This document shows positions 47,860 through 62,800 of a DNA stretch of 64,000 nt, piece after piece; position 1 is the first letter of the stretch; every line of letters starts with the position of its first letter. The translations under genes and the position numbers were made by a program. The notes beneath the pieces were generated by a model, which was given only the letters and a program-made list of their open reading frames with translations, did not search any database and was not told the DNA's origin. The stretch is from Acanthosoma haemorrhoidale. Its lineage: Eukaryota; Arthropoda; Insecta; Hemiptera; Acanthosomatidae. The stretch covers positions 107,490,638 through 107,554,637 of the forward strand of contig OV884014.1 in the NCBI GenBank assembly GCA_930367205.1, read 5' to 3'.

Positions 47860-50800
47860 GTACCAAATTTTGTTGTTATACTGTGTTACGTGTTCATTTC
47901 ATTATATATTTGATAGGTATGTGGTGTACATCTAACAACGCTATATATTGTTTAAATTAACTATTTATTTGTAATAATAAGTATAAAAAACAAAAAGATG
48001 TTCTGTCTGTTCTAGTCTATGTGAATTCAAGATCCATTTAATATTTGTAAGAGATGAAAAATATAGCTATTTCCATTTAACATAATTACGTGTCATTATT
48101 TATTTAGAATTACTTATTTTTATTCATTTCGACAATGTCTTACAAATTAATCAGAATAGTTACAATAGATATTTTATGCATATATGAATGATTATTGAAT
48201 TATACAAATTAAAAAATAAAATAAAAATCTAGTGCATTAGATGAAGTTGTTGAAGTTTACTTGCATACAAACCATAAACATAATGAAATTGAAATATTAT
48301 TATAAATTTATTTAAAAAGTTTATTAAAATAGTTTTTGCAGCCGTGAAAAAACCCTTAATTGTGGGATACATCAAGCTTGATCTGAATTTGTGTAAGGTA
48401 CCGCTTGATCCGAATTTGTGTAAGGTACCGTGCAGTGTTATGCCTGAAAGTAAATAGTAATTAGAGATTATCTTTACTGGTTTAGAACCTTTTGAGGGAC
48501 TTGGCCACATACTGGTGTTGCTTACTTGGATCAGTCCTGTAAAAATTACCGTGTAGTCCATCGTTGCTAATTGTATCTTCTATTTTAGGTAGGGTACCAG
48601 TGCCGGATGCCAGGTTTGATTATCTCTGTGAATACTACAAACCTTTAAGGTAACTATTTACAATTACTTTTCATATTTATAAACTTGTAAATTAAATGTC
48701 GTTATATAGTATTAACAAATTACAATATTACTATACTATCACACCTGGGTGTGTGTTTCTTAGTAATTTGTGTACTAAAAAAAATTGCATACTTTTAATC
48801 TTATTTATTTTCCCTCTAAAATTACATTAATCAACAGGTTTTTATCGTATATTGTATCTTCTCTGATACCAGGTTGTTACATATATGTCCTTATGCTTTC
48901 AATTATGTACCCCAACTTTCTTTGCATTTCATTTACTATTATATATTGCAATGAAAATTACTGAAGACAAAATTGTGATTGGCGGTCTTAAGACTCAATT
49001 GAAAAAAAAAAGAACAGCCGAAAAAACTTGTTTAGTAGAAGGTACGTTCAAAGGCTTTGATGCTGGGAACACCAGTGTTCAAGTTGAGCCTCAATGGAGT
49101 TGCTACTTAAGTGTCAGAAGCGGTATCATCAACAAATTCAACTACTGGTACAATGGGATATGGTTTGAGGAGAAACGTGTAAGTTAGTATTGTATATTAA
49201 TTTTTAAAATAAACTACTTTTATGTACAAGAACCTTTGTAACAAACATAATAGATCAATATGCATAAATTTTTTTTTTTTAATTTACACTTACAAAATTT
49301 TCTTCTTTTAGCCTTTAAGGGTGTGGTCCATTTCTTATTTGGGCACCATTGAAAAGTTATGGTTATATCAGTCAATAAATATATCTATTTGTAGCAATAG
49401 ATTAGTATTTCACACAATAATTTTTAAAAAGGATTAAAAAAATAATAATTTAAAGGTCTTGATACTTCCTTGGCTAGAGTCTCTGGAGGATAAACTGGCC
49501 TAAATGATGCTGGCCCCTGAAGATAATTATAGTCAGTCAGAATATCTCTTTGTAAGTTCCTCTATGCATTGAGATATTGGTGCCTTTGTCAAATCTAAAT
49601 GAATTTGGGTATTCCTGATGAACCATGGTGCACCCAGTGCTAGCTGGAATATTCTATTCTGGTGCCTTGTCCTGATAGACTTGCTAGTGCAGTTTCATGC
49701 GTCACGTATAAGTGAGTATTGGTAATAAAACTGTCTTGTAAAGTAATGTCGTAAAAGTATGTTGTAGTGATGTGTGGGTATAGTATGTTACCTTATTGTA
49801 GTTTGTTAGGTGTGTTTAGTTTCCAAGTTAGTCATTTATCCGGATATACACCAAGGTAGCAAACACTCTGCTCCTTTGTGTTCCAATCGATTGCTGTACC
49901 ATCAATTTCAATCCTTCTTAATCTATCTTGATGAGCCTGCGCAGTGTGAAAAGTTTTGTTTCACTTTGAAGGATTTAGTTGTAGTTTCCATTTTTTTTTT
50001 ACCAGGAGGATACTTTGTTGACTGACTCCTGAAGTTCTTGAATACAGAAACTTCAATGGTTTGTCTATGGCAAAGAATGAGGTTGTCATCAGCTAACATC
50101 GATAGGATTGATGTAGGTAACGAAAGGTTATTACAGAAGAAATTAAAGAGTAGAGGGCTCAGCGTTACTGCTTGAGGAATTAATTCTTCTTGCTGTGGTA
50201 AATTTTGTATATACATGGATGAGAGATTGTATTTTCAGCAAAAATGATTTTGTAGTATTGTAAAGATGATTTGTAGGTTTTGTAGTAGACAACTATATAT
50301 AACAGGCCATCATGCCAGGTAGTGTTGAATGCTGATTTTATATCTGTCTCTTTTGAATTCAGTTTTTATCATGTATCATTTGGACCATATAATATGGTGT
50401 CTTATGGCTCGTATTTTGTGGTCTGCCAATGTATTTGTTATATGTAAATCTCTGTATAGAAAAATAAACGCCATTTATGAAATGTTGAATTGTTGAATCA
50501 ATATCATTGGAGAATTGTATATGAGCAGTATTGTAGCATTATTATACGTTCCAGTTGCCTTTACAAGTTATCAGTCTGGGTAATCCTGTGTTTGTCTGTG
50601 CTCGTACCGTGAAGATGCATAGAACAGGGAGGTGGTCCGAGTCAAAGTCATAGTGATATATAGGGTAAGTGAATTAATGTCAGGTCTGTACCTAGCTTGT
50701 GTTGAATAGGAAGTAGGTTCATCTGGAAGTGATACTTGTAGTCCTAAGTTCCTTAGTCCATTGTTGTTTACTTGCAAATTTGGCTGTAATACTTTCAGTA

Positions 50801-53800
50801 AGTCTTCATCTGTACATGAGTAAGGAACTCCCCATATCACAATAGAAATGCATTTTTCACCAGGATTTGCATAAGTGATTTTGCATCATTGATCAACTTG
50901 AGAGAGGACTGTTGTATTTAAAACTCAAAGGACTGTAGTTGTTAAATGAGGAGAGAGGACAGTAATAGTATTGAGATCATGACTAAAAGTTTATATGCGC
51001 TCACACAATTAAACCCCAATTAATTGAGTTTCATCAGAAATCTGGTGAATGCAGTGTAAACCATTATTGGCTGAAAGCTAAGACAATGCTTTAAATATTG
51101 TAATGTTATTTTTAAGAAGGAAATTAAGAGAAGGATTATTTTATTATTATATCAAAATTTAAATAATACAAATCAAACAATAAAAAGTTTAAATTCAAAC
51201 AAGTGCAAGTAACAGCAGGAAGTGTGTCAGTAATTGGAACAGCTGAGAGATGCCGGGACTTCAGTTGTTTATAGTTACTAGAGTGGAGCAGTTTTTGATA
51301 GATGTTTTAAAGGAGAAGTGGACAGTTGTTTAGTATTGGTTGATAAGAGAGGTGTTGATGATGATTTGTTTGCCGATGATCAACCCTATTTGACCCACCC
51401 CTCAAACCTCTTATTTCTTGCAATTACCGCCTATCATCGCATGCCATCATATAACCTCATACATCATAATTGCGTGTTTCTAAAATCTACAGGAGGCCAT
51501 TGAGACAGCATTGTGTTTGGAGCATCAGGATTGCAAAACTCAATACTTGGATGGAGGCATAAGGCAAGCATTCAATGGAAAATTTGTAAATAATTCAAAA
51601 ACAGTATTTGTATTAAATTTTCATTTTTTTCGTGTAAATGTTTGGTTGTCAAGGACCCCCTGAGGTTTAATAAATTATAAGTAAACTTATAACATATTTT
51701 TTATTAATAACGTAAAGGTATATTACAAATTGGCTTGCCACTAACGTGGGGCTTATTTGTATTTTTTTTAAGGCTAAAAAAGAAATATTACAATAGTTAA
51801 AAGCTTATATCTCAGGTAGGTTCTTAACTCTCAATTGAAAAGTTTAAATTATAATAAATTAAATATATTGAAATGTTTCGATAATTTATTAATAAAAAAA
51901 CAAAATTAAACTTATAATTTATTTTCTCTCTGGAGGGTCCTTTACAATCAAACATTTAAATGAAATAAAAAAATTAATACATATAATGTTTTTGAGTTCT
52001 TCACAAATTTTCATCACATCAAATCAAATGCTGCCTCAACGGCCTCCTGTAGACTCCGGAAACATGCAAATCTGATGTATGAGGTGATATAATGGCATGG
52101 GATAAAACAGGTTAATATGAAGAAATAGGAGGTATGAGGAAATACAAAGTATGAGGGCCGTGTCAAATATGTTTGACCATCCGCGCAAACTGGAACAAAT
52201 CGTCATCAACACCTCTCTTCTCATCCACTTCTCCTTTAAAACATCTCTAAACAACTGCTCCACTCTAGTAACTATAAACAACTGAATAATTTTTTGTCAA
52301 ACAGATACGTTTATTTTTCCTTAAATTAAAGTCTCATTTTATCGCAAACATAATTAAACAAAAGTAAAATCAAGACAATATATTACAATTCATGCAATAA
52401 TTTCCATTGTGTAATGAAAATCGATAACTGTTGACAGTAAAGTGCCTGCTTTCCTGAACGTGGTAGACATCGCTGGGCTGGTTAAGGGTGCTTCAGAAGG
52501 CCAGGGCCTCGGCAATGCCTTCCTTTCCCACATTAAGGCCTGCGATTCTCTCTTTCACATGTCTAGTAAGAAAATACCAGTTTTAAAAATACTCTCATTG
52601 TTATATTACTTTCAGCTTTACTTCTTTAAGGACACAGTTTTGAAATAGATGAATATATTTTCAGGGGCGTTTGAAGACGGAGATGTGACTCATGTCGAAG
52701 GAGAAGTCAACCCGATCAGAGACTTGGAGATTATAGGAGAGGAATTGCGCCTGAAGGACCAGGAGTTCCTGATGACTCACCTAGACAAGATGGAGCGCAC
52801 AGTTGGGCGAGGGAGTGATAAGAAATTGAAGCCTGAATATGTAAGCCTCATTTCCCATCTCTGTTTATCTCAAATTAACTCCTTTAAAGCAATAAATAAA
52901 AATGATTGGTTTTTCACCAGTCTGTTTCAAGATAGCGACCATTAGAATCATTCAATAAATCTGAAATTTTAAAAACAATGTAAACATATTTTAATTTAAA
53001 GTTCAGTTTTTTTGCCAAGGTTGTCACATTAATAATAGTAATGTACAAAAAATCAACAATAGAAATTTTATATTTAATTCCATTTGAACTAATTTCAATA
53101 AGGTTTTTATATAACTATTTATTAGCTATTAATTTATTTTTTATTTGTTCAAAAGGTGATTTTCAATTACCATGATAGTTTAGTTTCACTAATGAAGCAT
53201 TTTATGCCAAAAATATTGAGCAACTTTTTTCACAATCATTTAATTAATATCAATTACCGCGTTAAATGTTGTCATAAAGTATCAGTTAAATTTCATGTGC
53301 TGATCCAGGACTTGGTGCATATTCCTTGAGTATTTATTTAATGATTATCACTGTGTATTTTCCACGAAATGTACTTGTTTTAATAAATCCATTGTCCGCC
53401 CACTAAGTTCCACTTAACTGAAGATGGTTGTTATACTGTCAAAAACATTAATGCCGAAATGAATTTTTGTGGACAGACGTTGGATTTATTCGCTTAGCCA
53501 AGATATTAACAAAAAAAAAATATATTGATTTGAAAAGCGAAAAGGGTACTTGCTTGCAGGCTCTCAAAATTAATTGGATTGTTCAACTATCATTAAATTT
53601 TTGTTTTACACTACTGTCTTCCCCCTTATGTCCCCTTAACTGTCAGGAAAATATACTTTAAAAACTGTTAACAGCATCTGAGATGTGGTTTCATGGATGA
53701 GATTAAATTTTTTCATGTTTAAGCATACTTCCTGCTATTATAACTTAACCAACAACAGCATAGTCTGGAGTCTTCTTTAATATACTTTTCATTTTTCAGG

Positions 53801-56800
53801 TCCGTTGTATTATTTTTACATTCCCATCATAGAGCTCACACACAGGCAGACGAAAGGCAATTTTCCTGTTCTGGTTTAAAAGTAAAGCCTCTCCCTTTGG
53901 GCTCAGAAATAAGAATAAATTGTTAATATAAACACTTGAATACGCTAGTAGTAATTGGTGTGCACTAATGGATGGATTATATGTGCTCCGAATTGTTCTT
54001 TATAAAAACCATTTTATTTTTTTATTGTAGTCATATTTTTGGTTGAGTAATATATAAATACATAAACTATTGGTTAATTGATAATAGAGAATAGGTTTCA
54101 GGGGAGTCGCTATTTCCTACGTGAATTTTAAAAATTGATGGATCTGATGAGACATGATCCATTTGAGCCTTTATCAGACTCTAGTGATTATCAGATGTGA
54201 TCGCTGTAGGTAGGAAGTGAGTGAGCTGTTATCAAGAGTCGCAATTGAGAATGGTTAGCTGTCGGGAACAGAGTGATTGAGATTCAATTATGAATTGTAA
54301 CGAGAACTTTTAGTTTAAGAAATTAAAGTAAAACGAACTTTTTTTTTTTTTAGTCGCCTCTTCAAAACTTTGTATTAAAATATCTCGACAGTTATAAAAA
54401 TGCACTGTTGATGAGTTAAAATGAAAACATACTTCAAACTGAATAAAATGTTCCAGGCAACACCCGCCTGTTTTTCATTTTATTTTTATATTTAGATAAC
54501 ACTATTTAAGTATAAGATATTCATTATTCCTCGATATGCCTCTATCTCATGCTTCTCATTATTATTTTCTTCTCAAACCGTTCTAACTTGAGAATGTTAG
54601 CTCATTGACCTGTTATTATCCAGGGTGTACATCTTAAGCATTTCACCTTTTTCCTGCATCGACTCCATTATTTGCTAATGTGGTTTATAGGTCTCTCTCT
54701 ACAATTTAATTAAACTTAATATTAACTTAATTATCTTTATGTTTTAGGATGCCTTATTGAGATTCAAGACGGTCCTTGTTGATGAGAAACACCATTTGAG
54801 ATTCGGAGACTGGAGCGCTGCTGAGGTATGTTCTACAATGTTATTCAAAATCGTACTTTAGTTACATTTTCTTCCACTAAATGACTTATAGGTTGGTTTT
54901 TATGAAAACTATTTTGCCATTGGACAAATGTATGCAAGTAATGTAAGGTCTATTAACCTCCATCATTAACTCAGTTGTACTAGGGTTTTGTCCATGAAAC
55001 TAGTTTATTTTTTTATATCATTGTCTATTACCATGCCCTCCTAAATCTTTAGAATATTTAAATTTGAAATTCAAAATCTTTATTGTAATTACAATCTGCC
55101 TTATTTATTGGGCAATAAGTAATTGCAATCAATGTTCTCATTCATACCATTTTTACAATTCATCATTTACTTCCTCATTCATACAGTATTTAAAAACAGC
55201 ACAGAGACCTCCCAAATTCACATGGTTGTCACCTCCCTCGCATACAATATTAAATACTGCAATGAAATATTATGCGTTTAAAAATGACTTATTTACCAAC
55301 TATTTTTTATGAACCCAAAATATAAAGATAATCTGTCTTTTATAAAAAAAATTTACTTTCTTATTCAAAAGGATCCCAAGGACATTAATAAAAAGTTTAT
55401 AAACAATAATAGTTTATTTTATAAAATTTCATTTAAAATGATCTCAAGGTATTATGCGGTTTTAATGGACAATTTTGTCTACTACAAATGTTTCACATTA
55501 ACATAATTGGCTAAAGAAATTTATATTTAATTTTAATCAGTTTGTTTGTGGTAGTGCGTGTCAACTGCAAGGGTCATTAATTCCCGCTAAATAATAGTTA
55601 CGTAATACAGACAATGATTTATAATAAAATGGTACATTTTACATTATTGGGGTATGAGTCGGTTTCTTCCTCCTGGTGACTAATACCTCTCTGGCTTAAA
55701 AATTGGCTCGTCTGGTAACCACTACTCTGAAAGTCTAAGAACGAATGACCTCTCTGCTTGTTTTTTCAAAACACGTTTATTTTGCTATATTCGATAGAAT
55801 TTACGAGATTCAGCATCTGCAATGAATCTGTATGAACTAAAATTCCACTTAGTATAACTATTCTACATTTTATATATTTTATGAACATATACTATATTGT
55901 TTTTTTACAATACAAGGTTGTTTTTTAATTTGATTGATGGGGCTCATCCTTAGGATGATTTTAGCAACTAAAACTAACTTTTCCTGATAGTCTGTTGCCA
56001 TTGATGTGGGAAGGGTGGTAGAGTCATGGTTAAACACACTGACCTCTCTTTTTTTTTTTTTCTAAACCCTTGCTCATTAAGTCACTGAAAACGGAAATAC
56101 ATGTATAAAAGTGCTGCATTTTAAAGAGGTGTTACAAGCTAACAAAAATCGGATTACGGTTCAAAAAAATTATTCACTAAATGGGACCAGAACAAGTGAT
56201 AAGCTCCCCTTTAGGTTACAAATGGACCTCTCTCTAACCTGCCAGCCGCTATTTATTGGTTGCACCACTACCCACTCTATCCCACAGGTAAGCTTGGTAC
56301 CTCGTTCATATTGTGAGTTCCAAAACACTTTTTCCTCACATATTACTTCAACAGAAAACTCACTTTTGTCAAATTAACTTAATTTTAGTAATTCAATTTC
56401 ATTTATAACATGATGTAGCTATTTCTGTTAGAAAGTTGGTTGCTATTTTCCATATATGGTAAATTATGTACTATTTCGTTCACAGATAGAAGTAATGAAC
56501 AAGTATTTGTTCATAACAACTAAACCTGTAATCTATCTGGTCAATCTTTCGGAGAAGGATTACATTAGGAAGAAGAACAAATGGTAACTACATATTATTT
56601 AATTTGGTAATTATTATGAATTTATAAATCAATAAGAATTAAACCTATTTACACAATTTGTATTCGGTCATAAATGCTTTTGATTGTGCTACACAATATG
56701 GCAATCTCTATAACAAAAATATAACATGTGATGAAATGCAAAATGTGATAGATTATAGATCCATAGGTTAATATTTAATAATATAACCACATATTATAAG

Positions 56801-59800
56801 TAGGTCTCATTTGTCCAACTCACTACACCATATCAAAGTACATAATCAAACAACCCGTATCAACTATTTTAAACTGCTTCAAGTATCTCATTTTTACTAC
56901 AGTCTTTCATATAATACGTTAATAACTTATTAGTAATAAAAACTATTGAATAAATTAAATATATGAAACCTGTAATGAAGCCATTTTTATTTCTGTGCTT
57001 TCAAATTTCTTAGATATAACTACATAATTATTTTATCTTTGTAAATATTTATTCTCTACCTACCATCGGTTTTCTTACCTAAAAGAGGTTATTGTTTTTC
57101 CTAGAAAATATTATTATTGTTGAAGGGATTATGATCAGAATTATCTTTTAGTGTTATCAGACTATGGTTAAAAAATTTCCAAAAATTATAAAATTTTGTT
57201 AGCAATTTTTTTAACATGAAATTATCATGTTTTACGGTTGCTGGTTTTTTTTTTTTGTTAATTTTAATAATAAATTTTGTTAAACCAGTTTAAAATTTTG
57301 TTTATTTTAATAATAAATTATGGAGTAAATTTTGTTTATTTTATTATCGGTTTGTTTATTGTAATATCTTATATCTGTTTTCTTAATGCTGGGATTTTTT
57401 TAATTGAGAAATAACCTTATAATGAATGGAATATATTGTAATTCAAACTTCAATGTTGCTTTATAAATTTCTTATAAGCACTAAAAATTCATTCATTTGA
57501 TATATTTGTTGCTTGTGTAGGTTAATTCAGATTAAGGAATGGGTCGATAAGAATGACCCGGGAGCAGTAATCATCCCGTTCTCAGGTGGCTTTGAGAACA
57601 CCATCATCGACATGGAGGAAGCTGAAAGGAAGGCGTACCTAGAAGAACACAAAGTGCCCAGGTATAATACTATGATATAACGTTAACCTTTGGCAGTACA
57701 CTGTCGGCCACCAAGTTCATTCACTCATTTCTCGGTTAGTAATGACTATCTCATGTGCTCTTCTAGTTTTATACTCAACTTAACCTTTACTCGTTTTAAT
57801 TTGAAACTTGATATTGAAATAAATAAAAAAGTTATATGTTTGACTGAAATATCTCAGGTGGGTTTGTACATTCCAATTGAATTATTATATTTATTATTAC
57901 AGTTATGTAAATAAATAAAGAATTATGAATTATATAATGTTATTTTTTAAGAAGATTGAATTCGAATCAGTCACCCGTTACAAGGAAGTGAGTGATGATG
58001 CCGTTGAAATTGGTTAGTTGGCCCCTGTTGTGTTGTTGAGAGATGCTGGAAAGGAGAAGTGGTTGGTTGTAGTTGCTTGAGAAGGACGGTTGGTGGAACA
58101 TTTTTTTGGAGTTTGCCGTAATCAAGGGATATTTATGGTGAGGTCCTCCATACATCGTATCCCACAGAACTTACATCTAAGAAAATCACAGGACAGTTAT
58201 TATTATATGAAGGATGCAGACAATTTCAAATAAACTGACCAGGCAGCATTTGGAATTTCAAGATCAACAAAAGACATCGTTTCAATGGGGACAAGTCCTA
58301 ATTTAATCATAAAAACTATGTTAAATAGTATTGTATGTTACATTTGTAAATATGGTTGGTTGTCAAGAACATACCCTGAGATTTTAATAATAAATTATAA
58401 GTTTGAGTAATTTTCATTTTATCAAGGTAAATAAAGTAACTTCATATTTGCTTAATCAATGTGGGCCTTTTTAAAGTAAATTAAAACAACCAAACATTTG
58501 AAGGTTATTTATATATTATTACGTTCTTTGATAGATATTGTAATTCTATTTTTTATTCTTTTACTTTAAATTTATTTTATTTATTATTAGGTTCTATTAA
58601 CAAAAATAATTCTGGCAAAAAGATGAATTTAATTTTACAAACATAAAAAAAAATAAACTTATATTAATTATATAAATACTTGTCTATAAATTCGATTCCT
58701 TTTCTTCTTTAATTCTTTTCATTCTCTAAACAAAATTAATACTTCTTCTCTTCGTGCTATTTCTCTTCCGTTCTGCTTTAAGTCAATAACCACTAACCAA
58801 CAAAGTTTTTAAGTTTTTCTTACTCACAATCTCAGCTAATAATATGTATTACGGGCTGATCCCAAAACTAGATGAGTATAATGCTCTGTGTGTTTTCATT
58901 ATCACAACAACAACTATACTACCTTTTGTTTTTTCCTCCACTCTCAATTGTTTTTGTTTGCCTTCTTGATTCAAGGTTGGATTAAATATTTATATACAAA
59001 CTCCACAATATCTAATATCACAACAATATATATATAAGCTAACTAAAAACAATGGAGAATAGAGTTGAGAATAATTCGAGAGGCGTGAGTGTCCCTTGTG
59101 CAAAGAGCACACTCAAGTGGTCATTATAGTATTAGTAGTCATTATAGTAAGGGCATTGGTACATTGGGAGAAACGGAATAATTTTAAATTGATAATGAAT
59201 AAAATGGACCAAAATTTAAAAAAAATGAACCAAAAATATGATAAATTTAGTAAGGATATAAAAATGATTTCTTAAATAAAATGGAGACAAATAAAAATTA
59301 TTTAATGAATAAATATAATAATGATGTAAAAACACGTAGAACATGTTTCAATCAAACCTCTTAGCCAAAATACTCTAGGCCTAAAAGCACACTATGGCCA
59401 AGTCCTCATCATCTTTCCAACATTATGTATTTAATTATTACTTATTTATTAACTATTTTTTTGAACGAAAATATCGACACTATGTGTTGCTAATTTACTC
59501 GAACTGCTGGAGTCTTAAAGGTATATTAGATTTGACAGCACCTTGAAATATACGCATTAGATTAGGAGTGGGCTATTAAAAAAAATTGGCCTTTTTAGTT
59601 TTCCCCAACTCAAAAAATATTTAAACTTTAGATTTTTTTATACCATCAATAATGCCATGTTATAGACAGAGTTATTAAAAACATCAAGTATTAAAACACA
59701 TAATTTAATATGTTCTATGCTGATTCTGAATATATTTTATTATATAATTAATTTCAGCTTTTACTACCATTTTTTTGTATTGAAAAAGTGATTTTCATTG

Positions 59801-62800
59801 ACCAAAATGGTTTAAAAAATAAAATAACTAATTTTGATAAAAATATTTAGGAGTTCTCTCTTTATCATTTGATAAGATTAACGGAACAGGTCCAAGTTTT
59901 TTCTTCCCATTCTTGCTGTTATTTTATTAAAAAACAAATCACCCTATTAAGAGGGAGGGGAATATACCATTAAAAATAAAACTGAATCTGAAAGGCTAAT
60001 GTAGAAGCTGCAATAGCCGTCTAAAGTGGGGCCTCTCTCTTGAGGCACATACTCTCATATATTGTAATATTGTCATTTTAAACTACGACTATATCTCATA
60101 TGGTGTGTTGCTTTCTTTACTGCTTTTATTTTTAGTATTATCGGGGCGCAAAATACCATTAATTTAAAGTTGTAAAGACAATATTAATGATAGTTATAAC
60201 TATATTATGTAATTATAGTTTCAAAAAGCACAAATTAAATATTGTCAAGCAGAGATCTTGAAAATTTAACCCTACATAAATCTAAATATTTTTTTTAATA
60301 CCAACTAATTAATGTCACAATCATGTTATATGGAGATTTCTATATTCCTCATATCCTCCCAATATCAAACTGGCCGCCATGAAAAGTCTTGTCTTTACTT
60401 GGACAGCTAGATGGTCACCAAAACCAGAATAGACACAGGCACAAAATGTAACAGTTTCTGAACAAACCAACGTATTGTTACTTATTTTTAATAATTAATT
60501 ATAATTAATAAAAATAAATGATTGTTAATAATTGTTTTGTTTCTATATAACAATCGTTCTCTGTTTCAGTGCCTTAGACAAAATTATCATTCAAGGCTAC
60601 AAGGCGCTACAACTGCAGTATTTCTTCACTGCAGGCCCCGACGAAGTCAAAGCTTGGACAATACAGGTGAAAAATACCAATATTACAAATACTACAAAGT
60701 AGAGTTTAATATTTACGACATAGATTATTTGTTCGATTCCAATCACATGTCAACAAATTTAATATGGACCAGGTTTTATAATTGTTAAGAAAAGAAACTT
60801 GTGAAAAATTAATAAGACAAATACTATTTTTTAGTTCTTCACAATTTTTCCATCTCGAGTTGTCTTGCTCCAGCCCAAGTAGTGCGTTTTGTTTATCCCG
60901 ACAGCTGTGTACAGCTGTTTCAATTACTGATGTACTTCCCAGCAGTACCATTCACTTGTTTTAAATTAAACTTTTTATAATTTATTTTATATAATAAAAT
61001 AATCCTCTCAAATTACTCCTTAACAATAGCATTACGATATTAAACATTGGCTAGGCTACCTGTTCAATATGGATAGCTTATTTGGCCCCTTGCTAGAGAT
61101 GAGGGGGTCCCTGGGCTAATAATAATGATTATCAATGTTTTAATTTTATAAATATAACAATTTTGTTATTTATTTTACAGAAAGGTACTAAGGCGCCGCA
61201 GGCTGCTGGTAGGATTCACACTGACTTCGAGAAAGGGTTCATCATGGCTGAAGTGATGAAGTACGATGACTTCAAAGAGGAAGGATCAGAATCTGCTGTT
61301 AAGGTAACAATCTCTAAAATATCGTAACTCACTAGGTCGTTGCAAACATTTTTGTTCATCAAACTAGTTTATGTAGACGATTAATATTAACAATTGTACC
61401 CGGATTAACAGGTCTGGTTACATACCAATCCTCAGTTACTCTTTCGAATTATTCATCATCGTTGACAACCTGATCGAGTTGCATCTTCAACTACTGTATT
61501 TTAATACAGCACCCTTTCATTTTTCTCTCAACAAACTTATTCAACAACAATCTACTGCCTTTGCTGCGCTTATCCTCCCTTCTTCCACTAGTGTCTTAAA
61601 AGGCAACAAATCATAAGTTTTTCTCACTCATTCTTGTTACTATATACATTAATAAATGATATACAAAGACAGTAGAATTTACGTAATTAAATAAAGGATT
61701 AATCAATGTGATTATGACATCAATTATATAAACAATAAATATAGTTAAATAAGTATTTAACATATTATTTAAAGCCAAAAATGTTATCATGAACTTGTGT
61801 TCCAACCTAGGAATAGATTTTTTTTTTATATATATATTTTTTGCGTCAATTGAATTTTATTTTGATTATACATGAACAAAATAATAAATGAACCTTAAAA
61901 TAGTTAAGATATTCAATTGGAACGTACTGAAAGAAATTAAGTAAACAACATAGGAGAGAATAAAAATAAGCTAATGAAACAGAAATCAATAAAAGATTAT
62001 TTAGTAAGAAAGGCAACATGGATGAAACATCGATTTTCCGGCAAAGTGAAACACATATATTAATTTATTAAAAAAAAAAAAAAAATTCAATACTAAAAAT
62101 GATCGATGAACCCAGTTCTAATCAGCTTCGTCGATCCCATGTACGTAATGACCAACTTCGACATCCTGGTCCCGACGATATGTTTGAAAAAATAAATAAA
62201 CCTTGTTAATCTGTTCTTATCAGCTTAATTAATCTCTGGTGGTCCAGAAGATTAAACTGATTTTTTGACGTTTGCAGTACTTCCGGGAACGGCCCATATA
62301 CCACACATATTAAACTCATTAATTGGTTGATTAAATTAATTAATTAATTCCTGGTTTAATTTATATGAGCCGTTCCTGGAAGTACTGCAGTACCGGGTCA
62401 ACCCGCGGCAGAGGTGGAGCAAGCCCTTAGCACTCCGTCATTACCCCAAAAAAAATTTGATAGAGCTTGACCTCCACCACTTATGAAATATTCTAAGGCC
62501 AAAAAAGAAATAAGACCTTAAATAATTGTAAGTAAAAAATATTTCATATTATTGTTAAGATTAATAACAAACTTGAGTTTGTTATACAAATTCAAAATAC
62601 GTTACATAAACAATAAATTGGTACATTCAAAAACAATAATACCCACAAAAGCTATTTGTATAAAATAAATAGTTTTTCTATTTAAAGCAGTTTAAGTTCG
62701 ATAATGTACCATTTTCTGGTGGTTGTTTTTATAAATGGCAAACTAAGCAGACTAGTACTTAAGTGCCACCTACTTACTAATTACAAATGCTTGCAACATG

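Noticed and set aside
47611..47866. Minus-strand frames over OLA1 exon 1
   Set aside because: Shadows of the conserved exon.
55064..55506. Two AT-rich frames in OLA1 intron 5
   Set aside because: Low complexity, no domain, and they do not fit the OLA1 alignment.
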